Of a stretch of 51,240 bases of DNA, positions 8,282-17,802 are shown in pieces. Each line of letters starts with the position of its first letter. Position 1 is the stretch's first letter. Source of the DNA: Bacillota bacterium. Its GTDB lineage: Bacteria > Bacillota > Sulfobacillia > JAJZYS01 > JAJYTV01. The stretch is taken from NCBI GenBank assembly GCA_021793215.1, contig JAJYTE010000017.1, positions 1 through 51,240 on the forward strand, in the 5' to 3' direction. Both the position numbers and the translations under genes were made by a program. A model generated the notes under the pieces. The model had not been told where the DNA came from and did not search any database. It saw only the letters and a program-made list of their open reading frames with translations.

Positions 8282-8740
8282 ATGAAGAGCGATGCGCCCC
8301 CGCCCGAGGTCCGCGAGCTCCTGCGCGCGTACGTCGACGCGGTCCTGCTCGCAGAACCGCTGCAGCTCCGCCTTTGGCAGTCCGCCGGCGTCACCTTGAC
8401 GCAGCTGCGCATCCTACGCGTGCTGCGCGACAAGCCGTGCACCGCGAGCGGGCTCGCCCAGGCGGCCGGCCTGTCGGCACCATCGCTGACGCGCGTCTTG
8501 GACCGCCTCGAGGAGCTCGGGCTCGTGGAACGCACACCGGATCTCGCCGATCGGCGCCGCGTCGGCGTGCAGATCAAGGAGGCGGGGCTTGCCCTGATCG
8601 GCGGTCAGAGCATCTGGCACGGGACGGCGATCGCCGAGGCCGCCGAGCAACTCAACCCCGCGGATCGGCGCGTGCTGATCGATGCCCTGCGCCGCTTCGT
8701 CGCCCACGTCGTCGCGGTGCAGAAAGCCTCAGAGACGTAG
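8282..8740 (+). CDS. MarR-family transcriptional regulator
   Basis: 152 residues. The winged helix-turn-helix reads LTQLRILRVLRDKPCTASGLAQAAGLSAPSLTRVLDRLEELGLVER, followed by the MarR wing signature DLADRRRVGVQI. Flanking helices would form the dimer interface. GAGGAGG lies 11 bases before ATG 8282, a long but usable spacing. Its position ahead of a lipoprotein and ABC exporter suggests it controls that cluster; family members usually repress neighbouring efflux or stress genes and respond to small phenolic or thiol-reactive ligands. Confidence 0.92.
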   Translation: MKSDAPPPEVRELLRAYVDAVLLAEPLQLRLWQSAGVTLTQLRILRVLRDKPCTASGLAQAAGLSAPSLTRVLDRLEELGLVERTPDLADRRRVGVQIKEAGLALIGGQSIWHGTAIAEAAEQLNPADRRVLIDALRRFVAHVVAVQKASET

Positions 8741-8782
8741 GGCCCGCCCACGGGCGAATCCCCGCCAACAGGAGGTCGCAAC

Positions 8783-9757
8783 GTGCGCCGTTTCACCTGG
8801 CTCCCCCTTCTCGCCCTCCTCCTGACCGGCTGCGGCCATGCGGCCGCACCGGACCCGCATCACGCGCAGCACACCGCGCGGCCGAGCGCATCGAAGCGGA
8901 CGCTGCCTGCGGTGAAGGGCTTCACCCTGCACCGCCTCGCGGATCTGACCGTCGCCACCGACCGGCTGTCCGCCACGGCGATGGGCGGCGACGTGTACAT
9001 CTTCGGCGGTCTGCGCGCGGCGGGCTCCACGACGGCGATCTACCGCCTAAGGGGCAAGGCCCTCTCCGCGGCGGGAACCCTGCCGCTTCCCCTGCACGAC
9101 CTCGCCGCCGCGCCGCAGGGCGGTGCGATCCTCGTGATGGGCGGCGGCCAGGTGGCGAGCTCTCCGAAGATCTTCGGCTACAAGCCTGCCGACGGGTCGC
9201 TCTACCTCGACGCGAACTTCCCGACCCCGCTCTCGGACCTCGCGGCCGCGACGCTCGGCCAGGACGTCTACGTCTTTGGTGGCTTCACCGGCAGCGTCTT
9301 CTCGCAGGCGGTGTACCGCATCTCTCTCCAGGGGTCCATCTCCCGCGTCGCCACGCTGCCGCTCGGGCTACGCTACACCGGCGCGGCCGCCTTCCAGGGC
9401 AGCATCTACCTCTTCGGCGGCCTCGGCCAGGCCGGCTACCAGTCCGCGATCTACCGCTTCACGCCCGGCAAGGGCGTGACGAAGGTGGGATCCCTTCCCG
9501 CCGCCGTCGCGGCACCGCTTGTCGCGCCGGCGCAGGACGGCGTCCTGGTGCTCGGGGGGGAATCAGGCGTCAACACCGACGTGTCGAGCGTCTACCTCTA
9601 CACGCCCGGCACGGGTCTGCGCAGGATCGGCAGCCTGCCGAACCCGCTCGGGTACGGAGCGCTCGTGGCGATGGGCAAGGACAGCTACGACGTGATCGGC
9701 GGCGAGGACGGCGCCCAGCGCGCCACCGGCATCTACAGCCTGCAGCTCACGCGCTAG
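8783..9757 (+). CDS. Kelch-type beta-propeller lipoprotein
   Basis: 324 residues. A lipoprotein signal peptide (RRFTWLPLLALLLTGC) ends in the lipobox LTGC. The body contains about six Kelch-like repeats with the pattern 'DVYIFGG', 'AIYRL', then a new blade (VYVFGGF, IYLFGGL, VLVLGGE, YDVIGGE). Kelch propellers usually bind partner proteins or glycans. GTG 8783 follows AGGAGG with 7-base spacing. Its stop is immediately followed by the ABC ATPase frame, so it is likely co-expressed with the exporter and may be its extracellular accessory. Confidence 0.85.
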   Translation: MRRFTWLPLLALLLTGCGHAAAPDPHHAQHTARPSASKRTLPAVKGFTLHRLADLTVATDRLSATAMGGDVYIFGGLRAAGSTTAIYRLRGKALSAAGTLPLPLHDLAAAPQGGAILVMGGGQVASSPKIFGYKPADGSLYLDANFPTPLSDLAAATLGQDVYVFGGFTGSVFSQAVYRISLQGSISRVATLPLGLRYTGAAAFQGSIYLFGGLGQAGYQSAIYRFTPGKGVTKVGSLPAAVAAPLVAPAQDGVLVLGGESGVNTDVSSVYLYTPGTGLRRIGSLPNPLGYGALVAMGKDSYDVIGGEDGAQRATGIYSLQLTR

Positions 9758-9783
9758 GGGAGATCGACACGCCCGAAGAGGCA

Positions 9784-10452
9784 CTGCGCGCCGAGGACCT
9801 CAGCTCCCGCTACGGCTCCTTCGTCGCCCTATCGGACCTGCGCCTGACGCTCTACGCCGGGACGATCGATGTGCTCTTGGGCCGCAACGGGGCGGGCAAA
9901 TCGACGCTGCTGCGCTGCCTAGCCGGCTGGCAGCGCATCGACAGGGGCAGCATCTCCCTCGGCGGGAGGCCGCTCCGCGAAGTCCAGCCGCATGCGGGCC
10001 GCCCCGTACTGGTGCCGGATACGCCGTCATTCTACGCCGAGCTCACCGCGTGGGAGCATCTGCAGTTGCTGGGGCAGCTCCGCGGGCTGCGCGGCTGGAA
10101 GGATGCGGCCGACCGCCTCCTCGAGGTCTTCGGGCTCACGGCGCACAAGGGGGCCTACCCGTCCTCCTTCTCCCGCGGAATGCAGTACAAGCTCGCGCTC
10201 TCCATCGCGCTCTTGATGCAGCCACGCGTCCTGCTGCTCGACGAACCGTTCGGCCCGCTAGACGCCGACTCCGCGACCGCGCTGTGGCACGAACTGGAGC
10301 GCCACGCGCGGGACGGCGGCGCCGTGCTCATCGCGGCGCACCAGATGCCGGAGGTCGTCAAGCCGCACCGCTTCCTCCGCCTCCTGGACGGCCACCTCGA
10401 GGTCGGCGACAAGCCCGACGCCGAGCGGCCGCTCGCGCCCGAGGGACCCTGA
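9784..10452 (+). CDS. ABC transporter ATP-binding protein lacking a canonical start codon
   Basis: About 222 residues. Walker A is GRNGAGKST, signature FSRGMQYK, Walker B VLLLDEPFGPLD, H-loop AAHQM. Homology begins at LRAEDLSSRYGSFVAL. No in-frame ATG, GTG or TTG lies between the preceding gene's stop and the Walker A region; the first is GTG 9871, which would delete strand 1 of the fold. The best noncanonical candidates are CTG 9784 (chosen) and ATC 9763, which directly follows AGGGGAG. Translation may depend on coupling to the upstream gene. Forms an exporter with the permease that starts 2 bases after its stop. Confidence 0.8.
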   Translation: MRAEDLSSRYGSFVALSDLRLTLYAGTIDVLLGRNGAGKSTLLRCLAGWQRIDRGSISLGGRPLREVQPHAGRPVLVPDTPSFYAELTAWEHLQLLGQLRGLRGWKDAADRLLEVFGLTAHKGAYPSSFSRGMQYKLALSIALLMQPRVLLLDEPFGPLDADSATALWHELERHARDGGAVLIAAHQMPEVVKPHRFLRLLDGHLEVGDKPDAERPLAPEGP

Positions 10453-10454
10453 GC

Positions 10455-11951
10455 GTGGCACGCACAAGCAGCACGTCCGCCGCGGTGGTCGCGTTCCACC
10501 TGCGGCGATGGGACCACGCCGTAGGGCGCTGGCTCTTCTCGCTCGGCTTCCTGCCGGACCGCGACGCCTCGACGCTCGGCCGCATCTACGCCTACTACAC
10601 CTTCCTGCTGGGCGCCTTCTGGCTGCTCGCCAGCTGGGGAGGCGTCCTGACGCTTACGCTCCAGGCCAGCCGTTCCGCGCCTCAGCTGCAGGCCGCGATG
10701 CGCACGGCGCTTCCCACGCTCTTCGGCCTCTCGGCCATGGGGCTCGCGGTGCTCGCACTCGCGCGTTCTCCCATCACGCTCTCCGCCGAGGACGCCTCCT
10801 ACCTCGCACCCTGTCCGGTGCCGCGCCGCAGCCTCGCGCTGGTGCGCTTCGTTCCGTCCTGGCTCGGCGCGCTCGGGTTCATCGTGCCGCTCGCCGGCGT
10901 CGCCTCCGTGCTCGCGAGCGGCACGCCCGCCCACTACCTCGCGGCCATGGCGGCCAGCGTGCCCCTCGCGCTCGGCGCCCAGGCCTTCGCCTGGGCGATC
11001 GGCCTTCGCCGCATGGGCTTTGCGTCCCGCGCGCGGCGCATGGCGCTCTGGGCCCCGCCCTTCCTCCTGCTCGCGGCCATCGCCTTCCGCGTGCCCTTCG
11101 CGCTCGCACCGGGCCGCTGGCTCACAGCGGTGGCGATTGGCGGGCGCGTGGCCACGGGTGGGCTCCTCGCGTTCGCGGCTGGCGGCGTAGCACTGCTCAT
11201 CGCCTTCGCGTCTTCCTACGACCTCACACTCGTGACCGACGAGAGCCTGCGCCGCTCCTTCCTACGCAGCATCGCCGCCGGGCGGCGCTACAGCCCGGCG
11301 GGTGCAGCGCAGCAGAAGAAGGCGGCCGCGCTCAGCCGGCGCCGCGCGCGCTTCCGCCTGCCGTCCTCCTCCGGAACAGCGCTGCTCTTGGCCCGGGCCG
11401 CGATCGTTCGGCTGCGGTACCCCGCGTCGCTCTGGGGCACCCTGCGGACGGCGGTCGTCCTGATCGGCGGGCTGGACCTCGCGGTGCTCCCGACGAGGGG
11501 CAACGCATGGCTCGCGTGGGTTCTGATCGTCATGCTCTTCCCGCCCAGCGCGCTGGCGGAAGACTACGCCGCGGACGCGCGTCCCTTCCTGCGCCAGTTC
11601 CTGCCGATGAGCGCGCTGCGACTCGCGGCGGTGGACGCGTTGCTGCCCGCGGCCATCGTGGCAGCCGCGGGACTCGTTGAACTGCTTTTCATACCCCTGC
11701 CGGCCGCCGGCGTACTCCCGGCGTTCCTGCTGCTCATGGCGCTGATCGCCGTGTCGACCGTCTCGCAGGCCCTGCGCGAGGCTGGGCCCGACGTGGTCGC
11801 GAGCCGCCTGCCGGCTCCGGATCTCCTCTCCGCCGCGGTGGGCTACGGTCTGTTCATCTGGCTCGGCGTCGCGGAGCACGCCGTCATGGCGGCGGCGGTC
11901 GTCCTGCTGATCGCCGCCGCCGCCATGACGAGCCTCCTGCGCCCGGACTGA
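10455..11951 (+). CDS. Large ABC exporter membrane protein
   Basis: 498 residues with roughly ten to twelve hydrophobic segments, for example LLGAFWLLASWGGVLTLTL, LGALGFIVPLAGVASVLA and AAIVAAAGLVELLFIPL. The segment LAPCPVPRRSLALVRF resembles the 'P..RR.L...K' loop of putative ABC-exporter membrane proteins such as PF16949/EcsB-like proteins. GTG 10455 starts 2 bases after the ATPase stop, with GAGGGA about 8 bases upstream. It is convergent with argH, with a single base between the stops. The exported substrate is unknown. Confidence 0.78.
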   Translation: MARTSSTSAAVVAFHLRRWDHAVGRWLFSLGFLPDRDASTLGRIYAYYTFLLGAFWLLASWGGVLTLTLQASRSAPQLQAAMRTALPTLFGLSAMGLAVLALARSPITLSAEDASYLAPCPVPRRSLALVRFVPSWLGALGFIVPLAGVASVLASGTPAHYLAAMAASVPLALGAQAFAWAIGLRRMGFASRARRMALWAPPFLLLAAIAFRVPFALAPGRWLTAVAIGGRVATGGLLAFAAGGVALLIAFASSYDLTLVTDESLRRSFLRSIAAGRRYSPAGAAQQKKAAALSRRRARFRLPSSSGTALLLARAAIVRLRYPASLWGTLRTAVVLIGGLDLAVLPTRGNAWLAWVLIVMLFPPSALAEDYAADARPFLRQFLPMSALRLAAVDALLPAAIVAAAGLVELLFIPLPAAGVLPAFLLLMALIAVSTVSQALREAGPDVVASRLPAPDLLSAAVGYGLFIWLGVAEHAVMAAAVVLLIAAAAMTSLLRPD

Positions 11952-11952
11952 G

Positions 11953-13324
11953 TCAGACTCCGAGCGCAGCGTGGGCGCGGGAGATCTGCTCTCGGACGCG
12001 CGCAGGCGCTGTGCCGCCCTCGACGGCCCGGCGGGAGGCGGCCCGCAGCGGATCCATCAGTTCCCCGAGGGCCCGGGACGTGAAGTGCGAGGAGATCGCG
12101 AGCCAGTCCTCCCGGGAGAGCGCGAGGAAGTTCCCGCCCCGCTCCACCGCGGTCCGAACAGCCTGTCCCACGAGGTGGTGCGCCTGACGGAACGGCACCC
12201 CCTGGCGCACGAGGTAGTCCGCGAGTTCCGTCGCGAGCATCAGGTCCCCCTGCGCGACGCCGGGCGGCGTGAACGTCGCCGCCTGCAGCATGGCGGCCGT
12301 CAGCTCGAGTCCGTCTCCCAGGGTGTCGACGATCTCGAAGAGCGCCTCCTTGTCCTCCTGCAGGTCGCGCACGTAGGCGAGCGGCAGTCCCTTCAGCACC
12401 ATTAGCAGGCCCACGAGCCGTCCGACCACTCGTCCCGCGCGCCCGCGCAGGAGTTCGGCTGCGTCTGGGTTCTTCTTCTGCGGCATCATCGAGGAACCGC
12501 TCGAGAAGGCGTCGGGCAACTGGATCCAGTCGAAGGGCCGCGATGCCCACAGCACGATCTCCTCGCCGAGGCGCGAGAGGTGCAGCGCACAGAGCGATGC
12601 GGCGTACGCGAGGTCCAGGGCGAAGTCGCGATCCGACACGGCGTCGATGCTGTTCGGGTACACATCCGAGAGCCCGAGCGCCTTCGCCGTCGCGCGTGTA
12701 TCGAGCGGCAGCCCGGCGCCGGCGAGGGCGCCGGCGCCGAGCGGCGAGCGGTCCGCCTGGTCCGCCGCCCAGAGGAGGCGTCGGCGGTCGCGCTCGAACA
12801 TCCAGAAGTAGGCCATGATCTGGTGCGCGAAGAGGACCGGCTGGGCTTCCTGCAGGTGCGTCATGCCGGGGCAGAGCGCTTCGCCGAGGGCCTCGGCCTG
12901 GGCGAGAAGCGCCGCCTGCAATCCGTGCGCCAGCCCGGCGAGCCCCTGCGCCGACTCCTTGCAGAAGAGGTGGAAGTCGAGCGCCACCTGGTCGTTGCGG
13001 GAGCGCCCGGCATGCAGGTACTCCCCCGCGGGGCCGAGGAGGCGCTCGATCGCGCCGTGGACGTCCTCGTCCTGCGCCGTGATCGCGAGCGCCTCCCCCG
13101 CAGCGAGGCGCTGCGCGAGAGCCTGGAGGCCCTCGCGCAGCGCTCTCGCCTGGGCATCGTCGATGATCCCCGCCGCATGCAGGGACGCGGCGTGCGCCAG
13201 AGAGCCCCGGATGTCCTGCGGCGCCAGCCGCCGATCCCACTCGACCGAGCGTCCATAGGCGAAGAAGCGGGGGTCCGGCGGCTGCCGGAACCTCCCGCCC
13301 CAGATCTTCGACGTTCCGTCGAAG

Positions 13325-13335
<11 letters not shown>
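11953..13335 (-). CDS. argH: Argininosuccinate lyase
   Basis: 460 residues, normal length. The fumarase/aspartase-superfamily signature GSSMMPQKKNPD is present (catalytic serine loop), as are AGRSRNDQVALD and TDRD-type helices. It cleaves argininosuccinate to arginine and fumarate, the last step of arginine synthesis. ATG 13335 lies inside argG and overlaps it by 11 bases, so the two are translationally coupled. Last gene of the argF-argG-argH operon. Confidence 0.97.
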
Positions 13336-14527
<1,192 letters not shown>

Positions 14528-14539
14528 CGAGCTTCCTCC

Positions 14540-15457
14540 CTAGTCCCCAAGGATCGCGAACAGCACGGCCTTCTGCACGTGCAACCGGTTCTCCGCCTCG
14601 TCGAACACCACTGACTGCGGCCCGTCGAGCACGCCGTCCGTCACTTCCTCGCCGCGGTGGGCCGGCAGGCAATGCAGGAAGATCGCGTCGGAGTCCGCCT
14701 TGGACATCAGCGCCTCGTTGACCGTGAAGCCCTCAAACGCCTTGCGCTTCTGCTCGGAGTCCCGCTGCCCCATCGACACCCACGTGTCCGTGATCACGAC
14801 GTCCGCGCCCCGCACAGCGTCCAGGGGGCTGCGCAGGATGGTCGGCGGGTGCGCGGCGACGATCGGAAGCGACATCACCTTCGGGTCCGGGTCGCAGCCC
14901 ACGGGGCAGGCGGCGCGCAGCCCGATCCCCAGTTTGGCTGCCGCGACGATCCACTCCTGCAGCATGTTGTTCCCGTCGCCGACCCAGGCCACCTCCAAGC
15001 CGGCCAAGGTTCCCTTCGCCTCCAGCACGGTCTTGAGGTCCGCGAGCACCTGGCAGGGGTGGAAGCGGTCCGTGAGGGCGTTCACGACGGGGATGCCCGC
15101 CGCCGCGGCGAACTCCTCGATCTCGGAGTGCGCACCCGTGCGCACCACAAGCGCCTGCAGGTAGCGGGAGAGCACCCGCGCGGTGTCGGCGACCGTCTCG
15201 CCGCGCGACAGCTGCGTCTGGTCCTCCGTCATGTAGATGCTGTGCGCGCCGAGCTCCAGCGCCGCGACCTCGAAGCTGACGCGGGTGCGCGTGGACGGCT
15301 TGCGGAACAGAAGGCCGATCGTCTGACCCTGCAGCGGCGTGTCCTTCACGCCCTCGAGCTGCGCGGAGAGGCTGAGGAGGTCCAGGATCGCCTGGGCGGA
15401 GAGGTCGTGCAGCGTCAGGAGGTCCGATCCCTGGATCCCGATGTCGGTCGCGAGCAT
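14540..15457 (-). CDS. argF: Ornithine carbamoyltransferase
   Basis: 305 residues. The carbamoyl-phosphate site FRKPSTRTRVSFE, the FHPCQVLAD block and the ornithine-binding FLHCLPAHRGEE are all present. It condenses ornithine and carbamoyl phosphate to citrulline. ATG 15457 has AAAGGGG 8 bases upstream (15466-15472). That ribosome binding site can pair with the segment at 15487-15497, which is itself part of a leader hairpin (see the leader entries). First structural gene of argFGH; anabolic rather than arginine-deiminase context, since argG and argH follow. Confidence 0.97.
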   Translation of the reverse strand: MLATDIGIQGSDLLTLHDLSAQAILDLLSLSAQLEGVKDTPLQGQTIGLLFRKPSTRTRVSFEVAALELGAHSIYMTEDQTQLSRGETVADTARVLSRYLQALVVRTGAHSEIEEFAAAAGIPVVNALTDRFHPCQVLADLKTVLEAKGTLAGLEVAWVGDGNNMLQEWIVAAAKLGIGLRAACPVGCDPDPKVMSLPIVAAHPPTILRSPLDAVRGADVVITDTWVSMGQRDSEQKRKAFEGFTVNEALMSKADSDAIFLHCLPAHRGEEVTDGVLDGPQSVVFDEAENRLHVQKAVLFAILGD

Positions 15458-15486
15458 CCTTACAGCCCCTTTCCTTGGATCGTGCG

Positions 15487-15544
15487 CAAGGCAAGGACCC
15501 GCCTCCCCCCTCCCGACGGGTGGGGGTGCCTGCGGCGGGTCCTT
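15487..15544 (-). promoter_or_regulatory. Leader RNA hairpin with competing anti-SD pairing before argF
   Basis: On the minus strand AAGGACCCGCC (15544-15534) and GGCGGGTCCTT (15503-15493) form a perfect 11-bp stem, with a further CCCCC/GGGGG and CCC/GGG inner helix. The 5' arm begins inside the leader-peptide stop codon. The 3' arm continues into UCCUUGCCUUG (15497-15487), which can instead pair (10 of 11 positions) with CAAGGAAAGGG (15477-15467), the argF ribosome binding site. No U-tract follows, so control of translation initiation fits better than classic termination. Confidence 0.6.
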
Positions 15545-15599
15545 ATCGTCGTGCGGCGGCTGTGGCTGGGAGCGCGCAACGTGGCCTGCAAGCGACCAT
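15543..15599 (-). CDS. Putative arginine-rich leader peptide of the argFGH operon
   Basis: An 18-codon reading frame, MVACRPRCALPATAAARR, starts at ATG 15599 with AAGGGGGAG (15614-15606) 6 bases upstream, an ideal ribosome binding site. It starts about 25 bases from the predicted transcription start. Four of 18 codons are arginine (AGG, CGT, CGA, CGA), with two adjacent CGA codons just before the TAA stop. The stop lies within the first arm of the 11-bp hairpin. This is the layout of ribosome-mediated attenuators. That it senses arginine is an inference. Confidence 0.6.
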   Translation of the reverse strand: MVACRPRCALPATAAARR

Positions 15600-15630
15600 C
15601 TGGCACTCCCCCTTCGTTCCTGATGGAGAG

Positions 15631-15659
15631 AGTATACGTGGTGATGCATTCTCATGCAA
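15631..15659 (-). promoter_or_regulatory. Promoter of the arginine operon
   Basis: On the minus strand, -35 TTGCAT (15659-15654) and -10 TATACT (15636-15631) are separated by exactly 17 bases, giving a predicted start near 15625. It lies in a short AT-richer patch within GC-rich DNA. Confidence 0.65.
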
Positions 15660-15660
15660 T
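15643..15660. promoter_or_regulatory. ARG-box-like operator overlapping the argF promoter
   Basis: TGCAT-TCTC-ATGCA is a perfect 5-4-5 inverted repeat. It fits the ArgR/AhrC box pattern TGnATn4ATnCA and overlaps the -35 hexamer. A weaker half-match begins 3 bases further on, at 15664, the spacing seen for paired ARG boxes in enterobacteria. Binding by ArgR is an inference. Confidence 0.45.
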
Positions 15661-15823
15661 AGGTATGCAGTAATGTGTACTGGCTTGAACGTAGAACGCA
15701 GTGCCGACGCAGGAGGCTTGCGGGCTATCACTGCATAAGCGCATGGACGGTCCACGCTGCGACAGCCCCGAGCCAACGCCGAATGTTGTCGGGGCGCCAG
15801 CGCGCAGTGGGCACACTGCCCGC

Positions 15824-16246
15824 ATGGGAACGATCTTCGCACTGCTCTCCGGCGTCGCGATGGCACTGCAGGGTGCGATGAACGCGCAGCTCTCGCGGCC
15901 GCTCGGCCTCTACTGGATGCTGACCTCCGTGCAGTTGCTCGGAGTCCTCACGTCAGTGGGGCTCGCCCTTGCCCTCACGCCGCGACTCGCTTCGCCGCTC
16001 TCGGCGCCGGCCTACCTCTACCTCGCCGGTCCCTTGGGCGTCGCGATCACCGCGCTCGTGGCGCTCTCCGTGCCGCGGCTCGGCATGGTCCGGGCGACGA
16101 CATTCATCCTCGTCGCGCAGTTGCTCACCGCCGTCTTGCTGGACCACCTCGGCATCCTCGGCCTGCCGCAGCGCACCTTCCCGGCGTGGCGGCTCATCGG
16201 GGTGGCCCTCCTGGCCGCCGGCAGCCAGATCCTGCTGCGCTCCTAA
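15824..16246 (+). CDS. Small DMT-family transporter (YdcZ/DUF606 type)
   Basis: 140 residues, almost entirely hydrophobic, with about five transmembrane helices (GTIFALLSGVAMALQGAMNA, LTSVQLLGVLTSVGLALAL, YLAGPLGVAITALVALSV, FILVAQLLTAVLLD, LIGVALLAAGSQILL). Length and the N-terminal AMNAQLSRPLG match the YdcZ/PF04657 half-size drug/metabolite transporters. Substrate unknown. ATG 15824 has no clear ribosome binding site. Its stop overlaps the stop of the convergent CAP-domain gene by 4 bases. Confidence 0.82.
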   Translation: MGTIFALLSGVAMALQGAMNAQLSRPLGLYWMLTSVQLLGVLTSVGLALALTPRLASPLSAPAYLYLAGPLGVAITALVALSVPRLGMVRATTFILVAQLLTAVLLDHLGILGLPQRTFPAWRLIGVALLAAGSQILLRS

Positions 16247-17802
16247 CCGGCATGGGCGGCGCCTGCCGCGACGTCGGCGCGAAGCCCGAGCAGACGGGCG
16301 AACTCCTGGGCGGGCACGCGAGGGTTCGGCCCACCCCCCAGGGGGACGTGGGCCAGGCGGACGGGACGCCCGTCGAGCGTGGCGTAGAAGCTGCGCCGCG
16401 AGAAGCGGAGCCTTTTGCCGCCGTAGATCGCCGTTGCGAAGTCCGGGTTCTGCGCCGACCAGGCGAGCGTCCCGCCCGCTGCGGACAGCATGCTGCCGGC
16501 CCGCACGTAGGCTATCCCCGCCGCGACGCGCCCGGGGAGCTTTCCGCCACCCGCCACCGGAACGAAGACGGCGCGGCTGAGCGCGGGCACAGGGGCCGTG
16601 GAGAAGCTCCAGGTGTACGAGAAGGAATGCCAGCCCGCCGGGTCCTGATAGCTGCCGCGGAACGAAGCCTCGTACACCTGGTTCGCCTTGAGGGGCGAAC
16701 TCGGGATGAGCGCGGCGTTCATCCCGAGTTCGGCCTTGTTCCGTTCGTTCCGCGGCGTGAGGAGGTAGGCGGGCACGCGCGCGCCGCCCGCCGTCAGGGC
16801 AGCGCTCGCGATGCGCAGGGCTTCAACGCGCTGGCCGAAGAAGGAGATCGTCACCGGGTAGCCCGCCGGGTAGCTCGCGCCCGGGAAGTTCTGCAGCGGA
16901 TCCGGGATCTCACCGCCCTCGAACGCCAGGGGGATCCCCACGAGGCCGCGCGCGGGCCACAGCACGCCCGTCTTGTCCGGGACCTCGGCGGATGCGAGGT
17001 AGCCCGCGTCGATCGTCGTCACGGGAAGGTCCCGGCTCTCGGACGGCCTGCCCGAGATGCCGTAGCCCATGTCCACGAGGCCGGGATCCAGCAGGCCGAA
17101 GCGGTGGTAGATCGAGTCGATCCAGAGCTTCACGCCCTCGCCGATCGGCACGCCGAACGCCATCACCTCGCTGTCGCCGTCGCCGTTGAAGCCGAAGGCG
17201 ACATCGCGGCTGTAGGGGCTGCGCCCGACGTACCCCGGCCAGCTCGGCTGCTCCTGGTGCACGGAGACGGTCAGGTCGCTGCCGTAGCGGGCGAGGTTTC
17301 GGTAGAAGAAGCGGCTGTGCGCGCGCGCGGCGCCCTCCAGCGAGAGGTCGAGGCGCATCGGACGCTCGCCCCCGAGCGCGCGGTAGGCGTTCACGTCGGC
17401 CAGCGCCGCGCGCGAGCTCGCAGCCCACAATCTGACCGACTTCTGCGCCCCGCGGTTGACGGAGAAGCGCCATGCGTAGTCCCAGGCGAAGCCGGGGCCG
17501 AAGACGTAGGCCGTCGCCCGGTGGGTGCCCGGTGCGAGCGGCGAAGGCGGGAGGAAACGCACCACCGGGGTGATCCCCCCGGCTGCCGCCAGGTGCCCAT
17601 CGAGCAGGATCGCGTACTCGCCGTGTGGCTGCGCCTCGCGGAGGTGCAGCGAGATCGGCACGCGGGCGAGCATCAGCTTCGCGTTCGGCTGGGGCGTCAC
17701 GAACGCGAGCTGCGGCGCCTTGTAGTGACCGGTCCTCGGCGTCAACGCGAGGGCCGCGGCCGCCAGAGCGACCGCGGCCAGCGCGATGGCACCCGGTTTC
17801 AC
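16243..17802 (-). CDS. Secreted CAP/SCP-domain protein with copper-amine-oxidase-N-like C-terminus
   Basis: 519 residues. An N-terminal hydrophobic signal (AIALAAVALAAAALAL) is followed by an Ig-like stretch. A CAP (SCP/PR-1) domain spans about residues 130-250, with NAYRALGG, AARAHSRFF, HQEQP, EVMAFG and SIYHRFGLLDPG. A second beta-rich module follows, and the last 95 residues resemble the stalk domain of copper amine oxidase N-terminal proteins (VPVAGGGKLPGRVAAGIAYVRA and RVPAQEFARLLGL). It is exported and probably acts at the cell wall. GTG 17802 overlaps the arginase stop (GTGA), so it is translationally coupled to a seemingly unrelated cytoplasmic enzyme. Confidence 0.78.
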   Translation of the reverse strand: MKPGAIALAAVALAAAALALTPRTGHYKAPQLAFVTPQPNAKLMLARVPISLHLREAQPHGEYAILLDGHLAAAGGITPVVRFLPPSPLAPGTHRATAYVFGPGFAWDYAWRFSVNRGAQKSVRLWAASSRAALADVNAYRALGGERPMRLDLSLEGAARAHSRFFYRNLARYGSDLTVSVHQEQPSWPGYVGRSPYSRDVAFGFNGDGDSEVMAFGVPIGEGVKLWIDSIYHRFGLLDPGLVDMGYGISGRPSESRDLPVTTIDAGYLASAEVPDKTGVLWPARGLVGIPLAFEGGEIPDPLQNFPGASYPAGYPVTISFFGQRVEALRIASAALTAGGARVPAYLLTPRNERNKAELGMNAALIPSSPLKANQVYEASFRGSYQDPAGWHSFSYTWSFSTAPVPALSRAVFVPVAGGGKLPGRVAAGIAYVRAGSMLSAAGGTLAWSAQNPDFATAIYGGKRLRFSRRSFYATLDGRPVRLAHVPLGGGPNPRVPAQEFARLLGLRADVAAGAAHAG

